Shown here: positions 1 through 8,188 of the stretch, piece by piece
How positions within the stretch are numbered: the stretch's first letter is position 1
Layout of the letters: each line of letters opens with the position of its first letter
Assembly: GCA_900553925.1 (NCBI GenBank)
Contig: USFH01000034.1
Span: 1-15,301 of the forward strand
Length of the DNA: 15,301 nucleotides
From: an uncultured Clostridium sp.
GTDB taxonomy: Bacteria; Bacillota; Clostridia; Lachnospirales; Lachnospiraceae
Direction of reading: 5' to 3'
Notes under the pieces: generated by a model
The model's database searches: none
The model's input: only the letters and a program-made list of their open reading frames with translations
Told to the model about the DNA's origin: nothing
Made by a program: the position numbers and the translations under genes

Positions 1-345
1 TGCATTTGCAGCTGCAACATCATAGGTCTGCTGCAAGCTTGCCTGCTTCGCTGTGAGCTGGTTCTTCTGCTCTAAGAACTTCATGGCATCTGCTTCGTTT
101 CCTGCAAGAAGTGCCTTCTCTGCGTATGCCTGCATCTTCGTAATCTCAGAATTCACTTCATCAAGCTCACGCTTGCATCTCTGCTCATCTGCCATAACGG
201 CAGCTGTTTCCTTCTTCACTTCTGCCAGGTCCTTCGTCAGGTTACGGAGTGTCTGATCAATCATCTTCTCCGGATCTTCTGCCTTATCGAGAAGTGCATT
301 GATATTTGAAGCCATAATGTCTTTAAATCTCTGTAAAATTCCCAT
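1..345 (-). CDS. pspA: PspA/IM30 family protein, N-terminal part (cut by window edge)
   Basis: The first 115 codons are present and the frame runs off the left edge. The product begins MGILQRFKDIMASNINALLD, the amphipathic N-terminal helix typical of PspA/IM30 (Vipp1) proteins, followed by the family motif around DPEKMIDQ (residues 24-31) and a long charged coiled coil. Family members bind stressed membranes, assemble into ESCRT-III-like rods or rings and help keep the membrane intact. The ATG is preceded by AGGAGGG at a good distance. It lies 128 bp behind purE and has its own promoter-like sequence, so it is probably a separate transcription unit or at least independently inducible. No regulator such as PspF or LiaRS is visible. 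The family call is firm; the specific role (envelope stress, as in LiaH) is inferred. Confidence 0.9.
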   Translation of the reverse strand, partial: MGILQRFKDIMASNINALLDKAEDPEKMIDQTLRNLTKDLAEVKKETAAVMADEQRCKRELDEVNSEITKMQAYAEKALLAGNEADAMKFLEQKNQLTAKQASLQQTYDVAAANA

Positions 346-402
346 TGTAATAAAACCCTCCTATAATTCTCATCTTCATACCGTGAAATCCACGTTGCTT
401 TT

Positions 403-431
403 ATTATACTTGATAAAGATAGTAAAGTAAA
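403..431 (-). promoter_or_regulatory. Candidate sigma-A-type promoter of pspA
   Basis: Read on the minus strand, a perfect -10 hexamer TATAAT (403-408) is preceded after exactly 17 bp by TTTACT (426-431), a 4/6 match to the -35 consensus. Transcription would start near 396, giving an untranslated leader of about 50 nt with the AGGAGGG ribosome-binding site close to the ATG at 345. The flanking DNA is AT-rich. It sits in the 128-bp gap after purE, where I see no intrinsic terminator, so read-through from purE is also possible. Confidence 0.6.
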
Positions 432-473
432 ATGGAATTTTGTTAAAAATTGGTGTTGTTATTGCAACTTGTC

Positions 474-962
474 TTAATTGTATTTTGCAATCACTTCTTC
501 GTTTGCCTTCATGGCACTTTCTTCCATCTGCTTTCTCTCTGCGAGCAGCTTCTCCTGCACTTCCTTATGCTGTACACCGATGATCTGCAATGCGAGATAT
601 GCGGCATTCTTTGCACCATTGATCGCTACGGTTGCAACCGGAATTCCGGATGGCATCTGCACGATAGAGTAAAGTGCGTCCTGTCCATCGAGTACGGAAC
701 CGGAGATTGGAACACCGATAACCGGAAGTACGGTCTGGCTTGCAACAACGCCCGGAAGTGCGGCTGCCATACCTGCGGCTGTAATAAACACTTCTGTGCC
801 GTTTCCGTTTGCTTCCTCAATAAATGCGGAAAGTCCTGCATGTGCACGGTGTGCTGACAGGCACCGCACATCAACCTGTACGCCATAATCCTTCAGAATC
901 TTGATTGCCGGTTCTACTTTCGGAAGATCACTTGTGGATCCCATAATCACTGCTACTCTCAT
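474..962 (-). CDS. purE: N5-carboxyaminoimidazole ribonucleotide mutase PurE
   Basis: The 162-residue product matches the usual length of bacterial PurE. It starts MRVAVIMGSTSD, where the MGSxSD loop binds the substrate phosphate, and has SAHR at residues 36-39 with the expected catalytic His38. GMAAALPGVVAS (64-75) and VQMPSGIPVATVAI (101-114) form the rest of the class I active site. It converts N5-CAIR to CAIR in purine synthesis. I chose the ATG at 962 over the in-frame ATG at 1004 because AAGGAGG (971-977) lies 8 nt upstream and the longer version would add 14 non-family residues overlapping the end of the previous gene. After SAHR the sequence is AHAG rather than the common TP. No purK or other pur gene is next to it; the gap to the upstream surface-protein gene is 41 bp. 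Confidence 0.95.
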   Translation of the reverse strand: MRVAVIMGSTSDLPKVEPAIKILKDYGVQVDVRCLSAHRAHAGLSAFIEEANGNGTEVFITAAGMAAALPGVVASQTVLPVIGVPISGSVLDGQDALYSIVQMPSGIPVATVAINGAKNAAYLALQIIGVQHKEVQEKLLAERKQMEESAMKANEEVIAKYN

Positions 963-970
963 TTGTTCTG

Positions 971-977
971 CCTCCTT
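971..977 (-). promoter_or_regulatory. Ribosome-binding site fixing the purE start
   Basis: AAGGAGG on the minus strand, 8 nt before the ATG at 962. It supports the 162-residue PurE rather than the 176-residue version that would begin at 1004. Confidence 0.85.
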
Positions 978-1003
978 GATGTTAAATATATTGTATTGTA
1001 TCA

Positions 1004-4000
1004 CTATCTCCTGATAAAGGAAACAGTATTTGTTGCTGTTATATTATCGTACGTTCTTCCGGGTTCCGGAGATCCCTTTGGAACCAATATGATTTGTATA
1101 CCTTCCAGTCTTTTTGCCAGTCCGGCAGTTCCGGATGCTTCTCCGTTTTTTGCCCACGACAGCCAGCCAAACGACTGTGCATGTACGCGGTAATAAATAT
1201 CATAGTGTTCTGCCATCTCCCCATAGAGCGAAATCCGGATTGCTTCTAATCGTTTTGCCTGTCCGCTTGTACCGGACATTTCACCATCTTTTCTCCATGT
1301 ATTCGGATCATTTTCATTTCCCTGCCATCCATAAGATTGTACATGCGTTGTATACCTTACGCCACCTGAATATGGTGCATTCGATAACTTGATATTGATT
1401 CCCTCCAACCGCTTTGCCTTGCCACTGGTTCCGGACATCTGTCCATTGGTTTTCCATGTCTGCCAGCCGAAAGATTGTACATGGGTCTTATACATTATAT
1501 TGGCATTATACGCGTCCCCCGGAATCTGAATCGAACCATTCTGCAAAGCAACATATGCACGGGTATTCACAGATGACGGATTCACATTCGCATACGATTG
1601 TCCTGGCGCCGGTTCTCCTTTCTTCACTACGACAATCTGAATTCCTTCCAACCGCTTTCCATATCCTGCTGTTCCGGATGGTTCCCCATTTTTTGCCCAT
1701 GCAAGCCAGCCGAATGACTGTGCATGTACACGATAATAAATATCATAGTTATCTTTATCTGCTCCGGTCAGACGGATTTTGATTGCTTCTAAACGTTTTG
1801 CCTCACCGCTCGTTCCGTTTTTCTCGCCATTTGCAGACCACGGCAGCCAGCCATACGTCTGGCAATGTGTAGTGTACTGTACACCAAGATTTGCATTTCC
1901 GGATACACGTACCCAGATATTTTCCAATCGTTTTGCTTCACCACTTGTACCTGCCATCCAGCCATTTGACATTGCCGGTTGGGAATCACCATATGTCTGG
2001 ATATGCGTCTTGTAGCTGACATCTACTTGTGGAATTACCGTTGGTCTTGGTACCGTAGTTCCATATGTAAATGTACTGCTTCCACTTACCGCGCCACACT
2101 GTGAACAGCTATAATAGTACACAGCTGGCGAATCATAGGTTGCATCCGACTTTTTCGTTGTATTGCTTACTATCTTCGCCGTAAATTGATGCGGCAATTT
2201 ATCACCATACGTAAACACATCTGTACCTGTTTTTCCGCACCGGCTGCACTCGTAATAATATGTTGCTGGTGACGTACATGTTGCTGCACTTGCCATGTAA
2301 GCATCAGATATATGCTTTACAGAATACGCATGCCCCAATGCTGTTCCATACGAATATTGCACATCTCCCTTCTTATTGCATCCACTGCATGCATAGTAAT
2401 ATCTGGCTGATGATGAACAATTCGCTGCACTTGCAAGATATGTATCGGATATTATCTTTTTAGTATAAGAATGATTCCCTGCCGTACCATATGTATATGT
2501 TTTTGCATTTGCAGACTTATCTACTGCTCCGCATCTCGCACAACTATAATAATAAATTGCCGGCGATACGCAATTTGCCGGTTCCTTTAACGCAGCTTCC
2601 GTCTGAACTTTCTGTGTATACTGATGGTTCAGTTTGTCTCCGCTATAAAATGTTGTCGTTCCCTTCTGTCCACATCCCGCACAGCTATAATAATACGCTG
2701 CCGGCTTTTCACAGGTTGCTGCACTCGCGAAATGCGCTGTATCTACATGCTGTACCGTATAAGAATGTGCTGCCAGACTGCCAGATTCAAAAGTCTCTGT
2801 ACTTAGCTTTTTACAGTTGGAACAGCTCTTGTAATATGTTGCTTTCTTCGTACACGTTGCATTGCTTTTTAATGCTCCTGTTACTGTCGGATCATTCACA
2901 TATATATGTGTAATGGTGTATGTTTTCTCAACTGATTTTGAAAAGATGCCTTTACCCGTAATCTTGCATGTACCTGTTGTTCCACTCGTCGAATGACTCA
3001 CGGTATAATCTGTTCCGCTTGTCAGCTTAATGCCATTATAAGTTACTGTTGGAGCAACCGCAGATGTACTTGTTCCACATGATATAGACGTCTTCGCCAG
3101 TGTCACTACCGCACTACTGATATCTACCGATCCAGTTGCTCCTACTCGAATTGTGTAGGATCTTTTTATAGAAGGGTTGTATTTTGGGTATACAGAAATC
3201 GTAACAATTCCTGCTTTTTTCACTTTCAAAACAGCATCGTTCGGTTGTACAATACTCTTTTTGGGAGCCTCTACGATACTGTTATCTGAGCTTTCAAACA
3301 CAACATCTCGATAACCGCTATCTCCATTGACATTATTTACATAGCACAAAATATTTGAACCTACTGAATTTTCAGTTGGTACATTTTGATGATAACTATC
3401 CGACGATTCACTATTCCTCCAATATAATGACATCGACGTCGGAGGTACAATCGTAATCGTTGCATTACAGAATGAACATACGCCGGTTGCCTTGCCTGTG
3501 CTGTCTGCCGTGCCATACACATAGGAGTGTGGTGCTTTTTCTATTGTTTCTTTTATGATCATCCCGCATTTTGAACACTTATATATGTTCTCTCCGGGTG
3601 TCTTACACGTTGGTTGAACCGTTGACTGCAATACTTTATTATGATTACAGTTCACAGTAAGACTAAATGTACAAAGTACGGTACTTCCTTTTTTGCAAGT
3701 AATCGTTGTAGTTCCGGCTTTCTTTGCAGTAACTACTCCATCCGCTGACACGCTTGCTACTGTTGTATCAGAGGATGTGTACGTAACAGTATCAATCACC
3801 CAGAGATCCAGCGAATTGGAACCATTCACCAGATGAACCATTGGTGTGAGTGTCTGTGTCTCTCCCAAATACTGTGTCTCCGAGCCATCCAGATAATACT
3901 TGTTGATATAAGAGTTCTTTACTTCGACCTTCTGCATAATATCTGTATATCCGGATAAGGCAGACTGGCTTAAGCTCTGGGAAGTGCTGTTAAACTCACC

Positions 4001-4645
4001 CGCTAACGTATTCGGATAACCAGAGGCAGTTGTATAAAAATCCCCCAGTCCAACATAGGTATTCCTTGGATCAATCATGCTTGTATAATGACCGGTTACG
4101 GCACCGGATGTCTGATTTACCCAGGCTGATTTTTCGCCATACCACTGATTAATTCCTGATATAAAATTTCCTTTTGAATAATTAAATGCAAGAACTTCAC
4201 CATATGCACTCAAACCATTATATTGAACACTCGACCAGCTCTTTCCATTTAATCTGCCATGTGCCATCTCGACCAATGTAATATACAATCCGCCTTCCAT
4301 CGCACGGATTCTGGCAATTCGCTCCAGATCGGTAGACCATTTGATCGGTACATAATCGGATGAGGTAAGCATTCTTCTTTCATTTCGCGGATCCGGTACA
4401 TTTCCGGCATCGCACGCTTCCTTCCGGATTTCATTGATCCGGTTCAATGCATTTTGTGCATCTACATAATACGTTCCATACACCCCGAACATCGTACATC
4501 CTGTCGATGGCGCACTTACATCGGTCTCCAGTATTGTGTACTGTGCCGCCTCTGCGATTGGCGACAGTTCCGTCATGCCAATACTGAATATAATTGCAAA
4601 TGCAATGATATATGCAACAAGTCTCTTCCCTCTACATTTTTTCAT
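1004..4645 (-). CDS. Large secreted surface protein: CAP domain, Ig-like domains, Cys-rich repeats, six ChW repeats
   Basis: The 1213-residue product has a signal peptide (basic start, hydrophobic residues about 9-24, likely cleavage near AEA-AQ at 31-35). A CAP/SCP domain (about 60-211) has candidate conserved residues H129, E150, E171 and H186. Next come a Big_2-type Ig-like domain (251-332), a Cys-pair segment (333-396), two more Ig-like stretches (398-502, 508-579), six tandem His/Cys repeats of about 48 residues (579-866), and six ChW (clostridial hydrophobic, W in GW) repeats (874-1191) of the form HxQSFGW...GTSGxAKRLE. ChW repeats are thought to attach proteins to the cell wall or bind glycans; I see no LPXTG or transmembrane anchor. 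The ATG at 4645 has GGAGG 5 nt upstream, better than the in-frame ATG at 4657. The gene begins 24 bp after pdp, so it looks co-transcribed with nucleoside salvage genes. Substrate or ligand is unknown. Confidence 0.92.
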   Translation of the reverse strand: MKKCRGKRLVAYIIAFAIIFSIGMTELSPIAEAAQYTILETDVSAPSTGCTMFGVYGTYYVDAQNALNRINEIRKEACDAGNVPDPRNERRMLTSSDYVPIKWSTDLERIARIRAMEGGLYITLVEMAHGRLNGKSWSSVQYNGLSAYGEVLAFNYSKGNFISGINQWYGEKSAWVNQTSGAVTGHYTSMIDPRNTYVGLGDFYTTASGYPNTLAGEFNSTSQSLSQSALSGYTDIMQKVEVKNSYINKYYLDGSETQYLGETQTLTPMVHLVNGSNSLDLWVIDTVTYTSSDTTVASVSADGVVTAKKAGTTTITCKKGSTVLCTFSLTVNCNHNKVLQSTVQPTCKTPGENIYKCSKCGMIIKETIEKAPHSYVYGTADSTGKATGVCSFCNATITIVPPTSMSLYWRNSESSDSYHQNVPTENSVGSNILCYVNNVNGDSGYRDVVFESSDNSIVEAPKKSIVQPNDAVLKVKKAGIVTISVYPKYNPSIKRSYTIRVGATGSVDISSAVVTLAKTSISCGTSTSAVAPTVTYNGIKLTSGTDYTVSHSTSGTTGTCKITGKGIFSKSVEKTYTITHIYVNDPTVTGALKSNATCTKKATYYKSCSNCKKLSTETFESGSLAAHSYTVQHVDTAHFASAATCEKPAAYYYSCAGCGQKGTTTFYSGDKLNHQYTQKVQTEAALKEPANCVSPAIYYYSCARCGAVDKSANAKTYTYGTAGNHSYTKKIISDTYLASAANCSSSARYYYACSGCNKKGDVQYSYGTALGHAYSVKHISDAYMASAATCTSPATYYYECSRCGKTGTDVFTYGDKLPHQFTAKIVSNTTKKSDATYDSPAVYYYSCSQCGAVSGSSTFTYGTTVPRPTVIPQVDVSYKTHIQTYGDSQPAMSNGWMAGTSGEAKRLENIWVRVSGNANLGVQYTTHCQTYGWLPWSANGEKNGTSGEAKRLEAIKIRLTGADKDNYDIYYRVHAQSFGWLAWAKNGEPSGTAGYGKRLEGIQIVVVKKGEPAPGQSYANVNPSSVNTRAYVALQNGSIQIPGDAYNANIMYKTHVQSFGWQTWKTNGQMSGTSGKAKRLEGINIKLSNAPYSGGVRYTTHVQSYGWQGNENDPNTWRKDGEMSGTSGQAKRLEAIRISLYGEMAEHYDIYYRVHAQSFGWLSWAKNGEASGTAGLAKRLEGIQIILVPKGSPEPGRTYDNITATNTVSFIRR
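1046..2026 (-). repeat. Duplicated three-unit ChW module inside the surface-protein gene
   Basis: The six ChW repeats are organised as two copies of a three-repeat module: residues 874-1020 (about 1586-2026) and 1049-1200 (about 1046-1501), joined by a 28-residue linker. Third repeats of each module (967-1010 and 1148-1191) are nearly identical, share the lead YDIYYRVHAQSFGWL, and are both followed by a KKGEPAPG/PKGSPEPG-type tail. The DNA is also closely similar (compare 1165-1205 with 1712-1750), indicating an internal duplication. The first repeat is divergent and lacks the GW after the QTYG motif. Confidence 0.85.
2048..2911 (-). repeat. Six tandem His/Cys (zinc-ribbon-like) repeats in the surface protein
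   Basis: Residues 579-866 consist of six units of about 48 residues, each beginning with His (580, 627, 674, 725, 772, 819) and carrying C-x9-C-x2-C: Cys 598/608/611, 645/655/658, 692/702/705, 743/753/756 and 790/800/803. The sixth keeps 847/850 but has Tyr837 where the first Cys should be. One His plus three Cys per unit would suit a structural metal site, or the cysteines could form disulfides outside the cell. A related Cys-pair segment is at 333-396. Confidence 0.8.
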
Positions 4646-4650
4646 TCGCC

Positions 4651-4655
4651 CCTCC
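4651..4655 (-). promoter_or_regulatory. Ribosome-binding site deciding the surface-protein start
   Basis: GGAGG on the minus strand lies 5 nt before the ATG at 4645, inside what would be the first codons of a start at 4657. The signal peptide is complete from 4645, so the four extra residues are not needed. Confidence 0.6.
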
Positions 4656-4669
4656 ATTTGTAGTTTTCC

Positions 4670-6058
4670 CTACGCCACTATATCTTTCACAAGTTTCTCT
4701 AGTTTTATTTGTTTCTGCTCAACCGTATATGCCCCAAGCAACCGTTTCTTTGCCTCTTCCAATACACCCATATCATCGATATACATATAGGCAAGCACGT
4801 CTCCTTTTCGCACCACATCGCCCAGATGCTTTCGGATATCGAGCCCGACACCTAAGTTAATCGTACTGTCCTTCGTTGCACGTCCGCCGCCTAAGATGAG
4901 GTTCACCATGCCAACCTCGCTTGTGTTGCAGGCTGCCAGATATCCATCCTCTTCACAGACGATCGGAACACAGTTTGCCGCGAGCCGGAATTTGTTCACA
5001 TCGTCGATGTAACTGCCATCGCCACCCTGTGCTTCCACGAACTCTCTGAACTTGGCAAGTGCCGCACCGCTCTCGATTGCTTTTTCACACTGTGCCTTCG
5101 CAGCTTCAAAATCATCGGATTTTCCCGCTGCCATATACATATATGCCGCTAGTGTGAGCGACACGGTAAGCAGGCGGTAAATGCCATGCCTGTCGTAGCC
5201 TTCGCGAGTAGAAGTGTTATTATCTTCAGCCAACAATAAATCTAGTTCCAGATATGCCTTCACATCCTTCATCGCCAACACCTGCACCGCCTCGATCACT
5301 TCGAGTGCATTGCCGACCTTGCAGCCGAGCGGTTCATTCATATCAGTGATCACGCCATAACACGTTCTGCCCGCGGATTTGCCGATGTCAACCATGATCT
5401 GTGCCAGTGCCTTCGCATCTGCTTCGTTCTTCATAAATGCACCGCTGCCACATTTCACATCCAGCACGATTGCATCCGCCCCTGCCGCAAGCTTCTTACT
5501 CATAATCGAAGATGCAATAAGCGGCAAACTGTCAACCGTCGCCGTCACATCACGCAACGCATAGATCTTCTTATCTGCCGGTGCCAAATCCCCCGTCTGT
5601 CCGACAAGTGCCAGCTTCATGGAATTCACATGCTCGATAAATTCTTCTTCCGGGATACTCACGCAGAAACCCGGAATTGCCTCCAGCTTATCAATCGTAC
5701 CTCCCGTGTGTCCGAGTCCTCTGCCGCTCATCTTCGCAACCGGTACACCCAGACTTGCGAGGATCGGTGCTACGATAAATGTCGTCTTATCCCCGACCCC
5801 TCCGGTACTATGCTTATCGACCTTCACACCGTGGATGGCTGCAAGACTTAACTGGTCACCGCTTTGTGCCATCGCATGTGTCAGTGCACAGGTCTCATCG
5901 TGTGTCATGCCCTTATAATAGACACACATCAGCCACGCACTCATCTGATAATCCGGGATTTCTCCCTTCGTAAACCCTTCCACGATAAAACGGATTTCAT
6001 CTGCGGTATGCTCTGCACCGCTCCGCTTCTTCATGATCATATCGTACATTCGATACAT
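4670..6058 (-). CDS. pdp: Pyrimidine-nucleoside phosphorylase
   Basis: The 462-residue product begins MYRMYDMIMKKRSG and carries the thymidine/pyrimidine phosphorylase hallmarks: KHSTGGVGDKTT (82-93), the signature SGRGLGHTGGTIDKLE (111-126), and IASSIMSKKLAAGADAIVLD (181-200). It reversibly phosphorolyses uridine, deoxyuridine or thymidine to free base and (deoxy)ribose-1-phosphate, which DeoB, encoded just upstream, converts to the 5-phosphate. The C-terminal part (about 345-462) is the usual hybrid-barrel-like domain. AGGGGGTGA precedes the ATG at a suitable distance. The length is about 25-30 above the typical 433-440; the excess is mostly at residues 263-293, between the ALEV helix and the TLAAYMYMAAGK helix. 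Firmicute enzymes are usually the broad-specificity Pdp type; thymidine phosphorylase DeoA cannot be excluded. Gap to deoB is 24 bp. Confidence 0.93.
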   Translation of the reverse strand: MYRMYDMIMKKRSGAEHTADEIRFIVEGFTKGEIPDYQMSAWLMCVYYKGMTHDETCALTHAMAQSGDQLSLAAIHGVKVDKHSTGGVGDKTTFIVAPILASLGVPVAKMSGRGLGHTGGTIDKLEAIPGFCVSIPEEEFIEHVNSMKLALVGQTGDLAPADKKIYALRDVTATVDSLPLIASSIMSKKLAAGADAIVLDVKCGSGAFMKNEADAKALAQIMVDIGKSAGRTCYGVITDMNEPLGCKVGNALEVIEAVQVLAMKDVKAYLELDLLLAEDNNTSTREGYDRHGIYRLLTVSLTLAAYMYMAAGKSDDFEAAKAQCEKAIESGAALAKFREFVEAQGGDGSYIDDVNKFRLAANCVPIVCEEDGYLAACNTSEVGMVNLILGGGRATKDSTINLGVGLDIRKHLGDVVRKGDVLAYMYIDDMGVLEEAKKRLLGAYTVEQKQIKLEKLVKDIVA

Positions 6059-6082
6059 CCAACGTCACCCCCTGTGTCGTAG

Positions 6083-7273
6083 CTACATGATATCCTGCAG
6101 AAAACTGTTCCCAATTGCCTTCGCATCATCCACACAACTTCCGAGCAGGTACTCCTCCACGGTCTTGCCAATATCGGCAAAGGTCGGTCTTGTGCCAAGA
6201 TCTGTTCCCTGCTTCAATCCTTTTCCATACATCAGAATCGGAATATATTCCCGTGTGTGGTCGGTTCCCTTAAATGTCGGATCACAGCCATGATCGGCAT
6301 CCACGATCAGAAGATCCTCGTCCGTCATCCGCGCATACAGCTTCGGCAGCCACGCATCGAATTCTTCGAGAGCGTTCTTATAGCCAAGCGTATCCCGACG
6401 GTGTCCGTATTTCATATCAAAATCAACCAGATTCGTGAAGATCAGCCCCTCCGGTTCTGTCTGCATATAGTCAAGCGTCTTCTGCATACCATCGGTGTTC
6501 CCGGTTGTATGCACCGAAGCGCAGATGCCGCTGCCGTGGAAGATATCGCTGATCTTACCGACTCCGCATACCCGCACGCCCGCATCTGCCAGATGCACCA
6601 GCACGTTGTGTTCCGATGGCTCTAACGCATAGTCACGGCGGTTGCTCGTACGCTCGAATCCATCGCCTTTTCGCACAAATGGTCTTGCAATCACGCGTCC
6701 GACGCCATGTTCGCCGACCAGAATCTTTCTTGCAATCTCACACATCTCATACAATCTTGGAAGTCCGACCTTCTCCTCGGACGCCGCGATCTGGAATACC
6801 GAATCTGCCGACGTATAGACGATCGGATATCCGGTCTTCATGTGCTCTTCTCCATATTCCGCAATAATCGGGATCCCGGAAGCGACTTTGTTTCCATAGA
6901 TAGCTCCACAACCGGTCTGCTCGATAAATGCATCGATAATCTCCTGTGGGAATCCATTTGGATATGTCGGGAATGCGTGCTTCGTATGGATCCCGATCAT
7001 CTCCCAGTGTCCGGTTGTCGTATCCTTGCCATTCGATAACTCCTGTGCCTTTCCATACACGCCGGTTACATCCTGCTTTGTTGCCGCATCGTAAAACGAT
7101 GTCTTCTCAATCGCCCGAAGTCCAAGCTTCGTCAGATTATCGAATTTCGCATCCGGATATGTCTCTAAAATATGTCCAAATGTATCGGAACCTACATCGC
7201 CGAACTTATCTGCGTCCGGTTCCGCTCCGATTCCTGCACTGTCAAGTACGATCCATATTACACGTTTTGCCAT
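6083..7273 (-). CDS. deoB: Phosphopentomutase DeoB
   Basis: The 396-residue product is the normal length for DeoB. It begins MAKRVIWIVLDSAGIGAEPD with the first metal-binding Asp at 11, has DTTTGHWEMIG (84-94) with the phosphorylated threonine (Thr87 by comparison with the Bacillus enzyme), and the metal-ligand cluster D286 and H291 (FDMKYGHRRD) and D327, H328 and H339 (DADHGCDPTFKGTDHTRE). This alkaline-phosphatase-superfamily Mn enzyme interconverts (deoxy)ribose-1-phosphate and the 5-phosphate, linking nucleoside breakdown to the pentose phosphate pathway. The ATG is preceded by AAAGGA. It lies 25 bp behind the FNT gene and 24 bp ahead of pdp, a normal deo-type pairing. Confidence 0.96.
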   Translation of the reverse strand: MAKRVIWIVLDSAGIGAEPDADKFGDVGSDTFGHILETYPDAKFDNLTKLGLRAIEKTSFYDAATKQDVTGVYGKAQELSNGKDTTTGHWEMIGIHTKHAFPTYPNGFPQEIIDAFIEQTGCGAIYGNKVASGIPIIAEYGEEHMKTGYPIVYTSADSVFQIAASEEKVGLPRLYEMCEIARKILVGEHGVGRVIARPFVRKGDGFERTSNRRDYALEPSEHNVLVHLADAGVRVCGVGKISDIFHGSGICASVHTTGNTDGMQKTLDYMQTEPEGLIFTNLVDFDMKYGHRRDTLGYKNALEEFDAWLPKLYARMTDEDLLIVDADHGCDPTFKGTDHTREYIPILMYGKGLKQGTDLGTRPTFADIGKTVEEYLLGSCVDDAKAIGNSFLQDIM

Positions 7274-7289
7274 ATTTCACGTCCTTTCT

Positions 7290-7310
7290 GCAGAAGATTT
7301 ACGCTTCTGC
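7290..7310 (-). other. Small inverted repeat across the FNT stop codon
   Basis: GCAGAAG (7290-7296) and CTTCTGC (7304-7310) form a perfect 7-bp stem with a 7-nt loop containing the FNT stop codon, just before the deoB ribosome-binding site. There is no T-run, so it is not an intrinsic terminator; it could slow ribosomes or protect an RNA end, or be chance. Confidence 0.35.
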
Positions 7311-8138
7311 CTTGTTCTTATTTCTATAGATCAGGTACAGTGGTAACGCTACGAATACGACACCACCGACGATATTTCCAAGTGTGACCGGAAGGAGGTT
7401 GTTCAGGAAGAACTTACCAACCGTCATCGAATCAAGCTGATCCGGTGTCATACCTGCCATAATTGCCGCATCATAGTATGCCTCGCCGTGCTTTGCAAGA
7501 AGTCCTGCAGGAATATAGTACATATTTGCCACACAGTGCTCATAACCTGCAATCACAAATGCCCAGATTGGGAAGAAACATGCAAAGATCTTTCCAATCG
7601 CATCCTGACATACACCTGCCAGAAGCACGGCCAGACATACAAGGATGTTACACATGATTCCGGATGTAAATGCCTTCATAAAGCTTAAATTCATCTTATT
7701 ATAAGCGGTCTTGATCGTCGCTGCTGCAAGCGCACCGTTTCCATAATCAAGCTGTCCGCAACGGTTCACCAACACAACCACGATACACGCGCCGATCAGA
7801 TTCGTGATAAAAACAACTACCAATACACGGATCATATCGAGAAGCTTGATGCGCTTGTCAAATACAGCAAATGACATCAGGCAGTCACCCGTGAAAAGCT
7901 CTGCGCCGATCAGCACAACAAACATCAATCCCACCGGGAAGATTGCACCTGCTAACGACTTCGCAAGTCCTGTATTGCTGATTCCGTAAACTGCCGCGCT
8001 GCTGCTTGATGCGCCAATCGCAATGAAAGCACCTGCCAGCATACCGAGCAATACCAGCTTTCCGAACGAAAGCTTTGTTTTTCCTTCATATACCCCCATG
8101 TTATCTGTAATCAGATCACCGATCTTTTTTGTACCCAT
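7299..8138 (-). CDS. Formate/nitrite transporter (FNT/FocA family) channel
   Basis: The 279-residue product has six predicted membrane helices (about 26-46, 63-84, 103-126, 155-176, 184-207, 248-270). The family motifs are GAELFTGDCLM (78-88), TSGIMCNILVCLAV (158-171) and AGYEHCVANMYYIPAG (197-212), with the pore histidine equivalent at His201. FNT proteins are pentameric channels that pass formate, nitrite or hydrosulfide. In an anaerobic fermenter formate, made by pyruvate formate-lyase, is the most likely substrate, but the specificity cannot be read from the sequence. AGGAAGGAAG precedes the ATG. It stands between a peptidase gene (97 bp gap) and deoB (25 bp gap), so it may share transcripts with nucleoside salvage genes. 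Confidence 0.93.
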   Translation of the reverse strand: MGTKKIGDLITDNMGVYEGKTKLSFGKLVLLGMLAGAFIAIGASSSSAAVYGISNTGLAKSLAGAIFPVGLMFVVLIGAELFTGDCLMSFAVFDKRIKLLDMIRVLVVVFITNLIGACIVVVLVNRCGQLDYGNGALAAATIKTAYNKMNLSFMKAFTSGIMCNILVCLAVLLAGVCQDAIGKIFACFFPIWAFVIAGYEHCVANMYYIPAGLLAKHGEAYYDAAIMAGMTPDQLDSMTVGKFFLNNLLPVTLGNIVGGVVFVALPLYLIYRNKNKAEA

Positions 8139-8188
8139 TTTTTCTTCCTTCCTGTATCTTTATTTTTGTAATGTTTCTATAACTTCCA

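Noticed and set aside
432..473. Intrinsic terminator after purE
   Set aside because: The sequence is AT-rich but I found no stem-loop with a T-run.
450..857. A 135-codon Cys-rich open frame on the plus strand
   Set aside because: It is antisense to purE, whose protein is clearly conserved, and has no convincing ribosome-binding site or family features.
2048..2911. CRISPR-like or tandem DNA repeat array
   Set aside because: The periodicity is coding (about 48 codons) with diverged DNA, in frame through a conserved-pattern protein.
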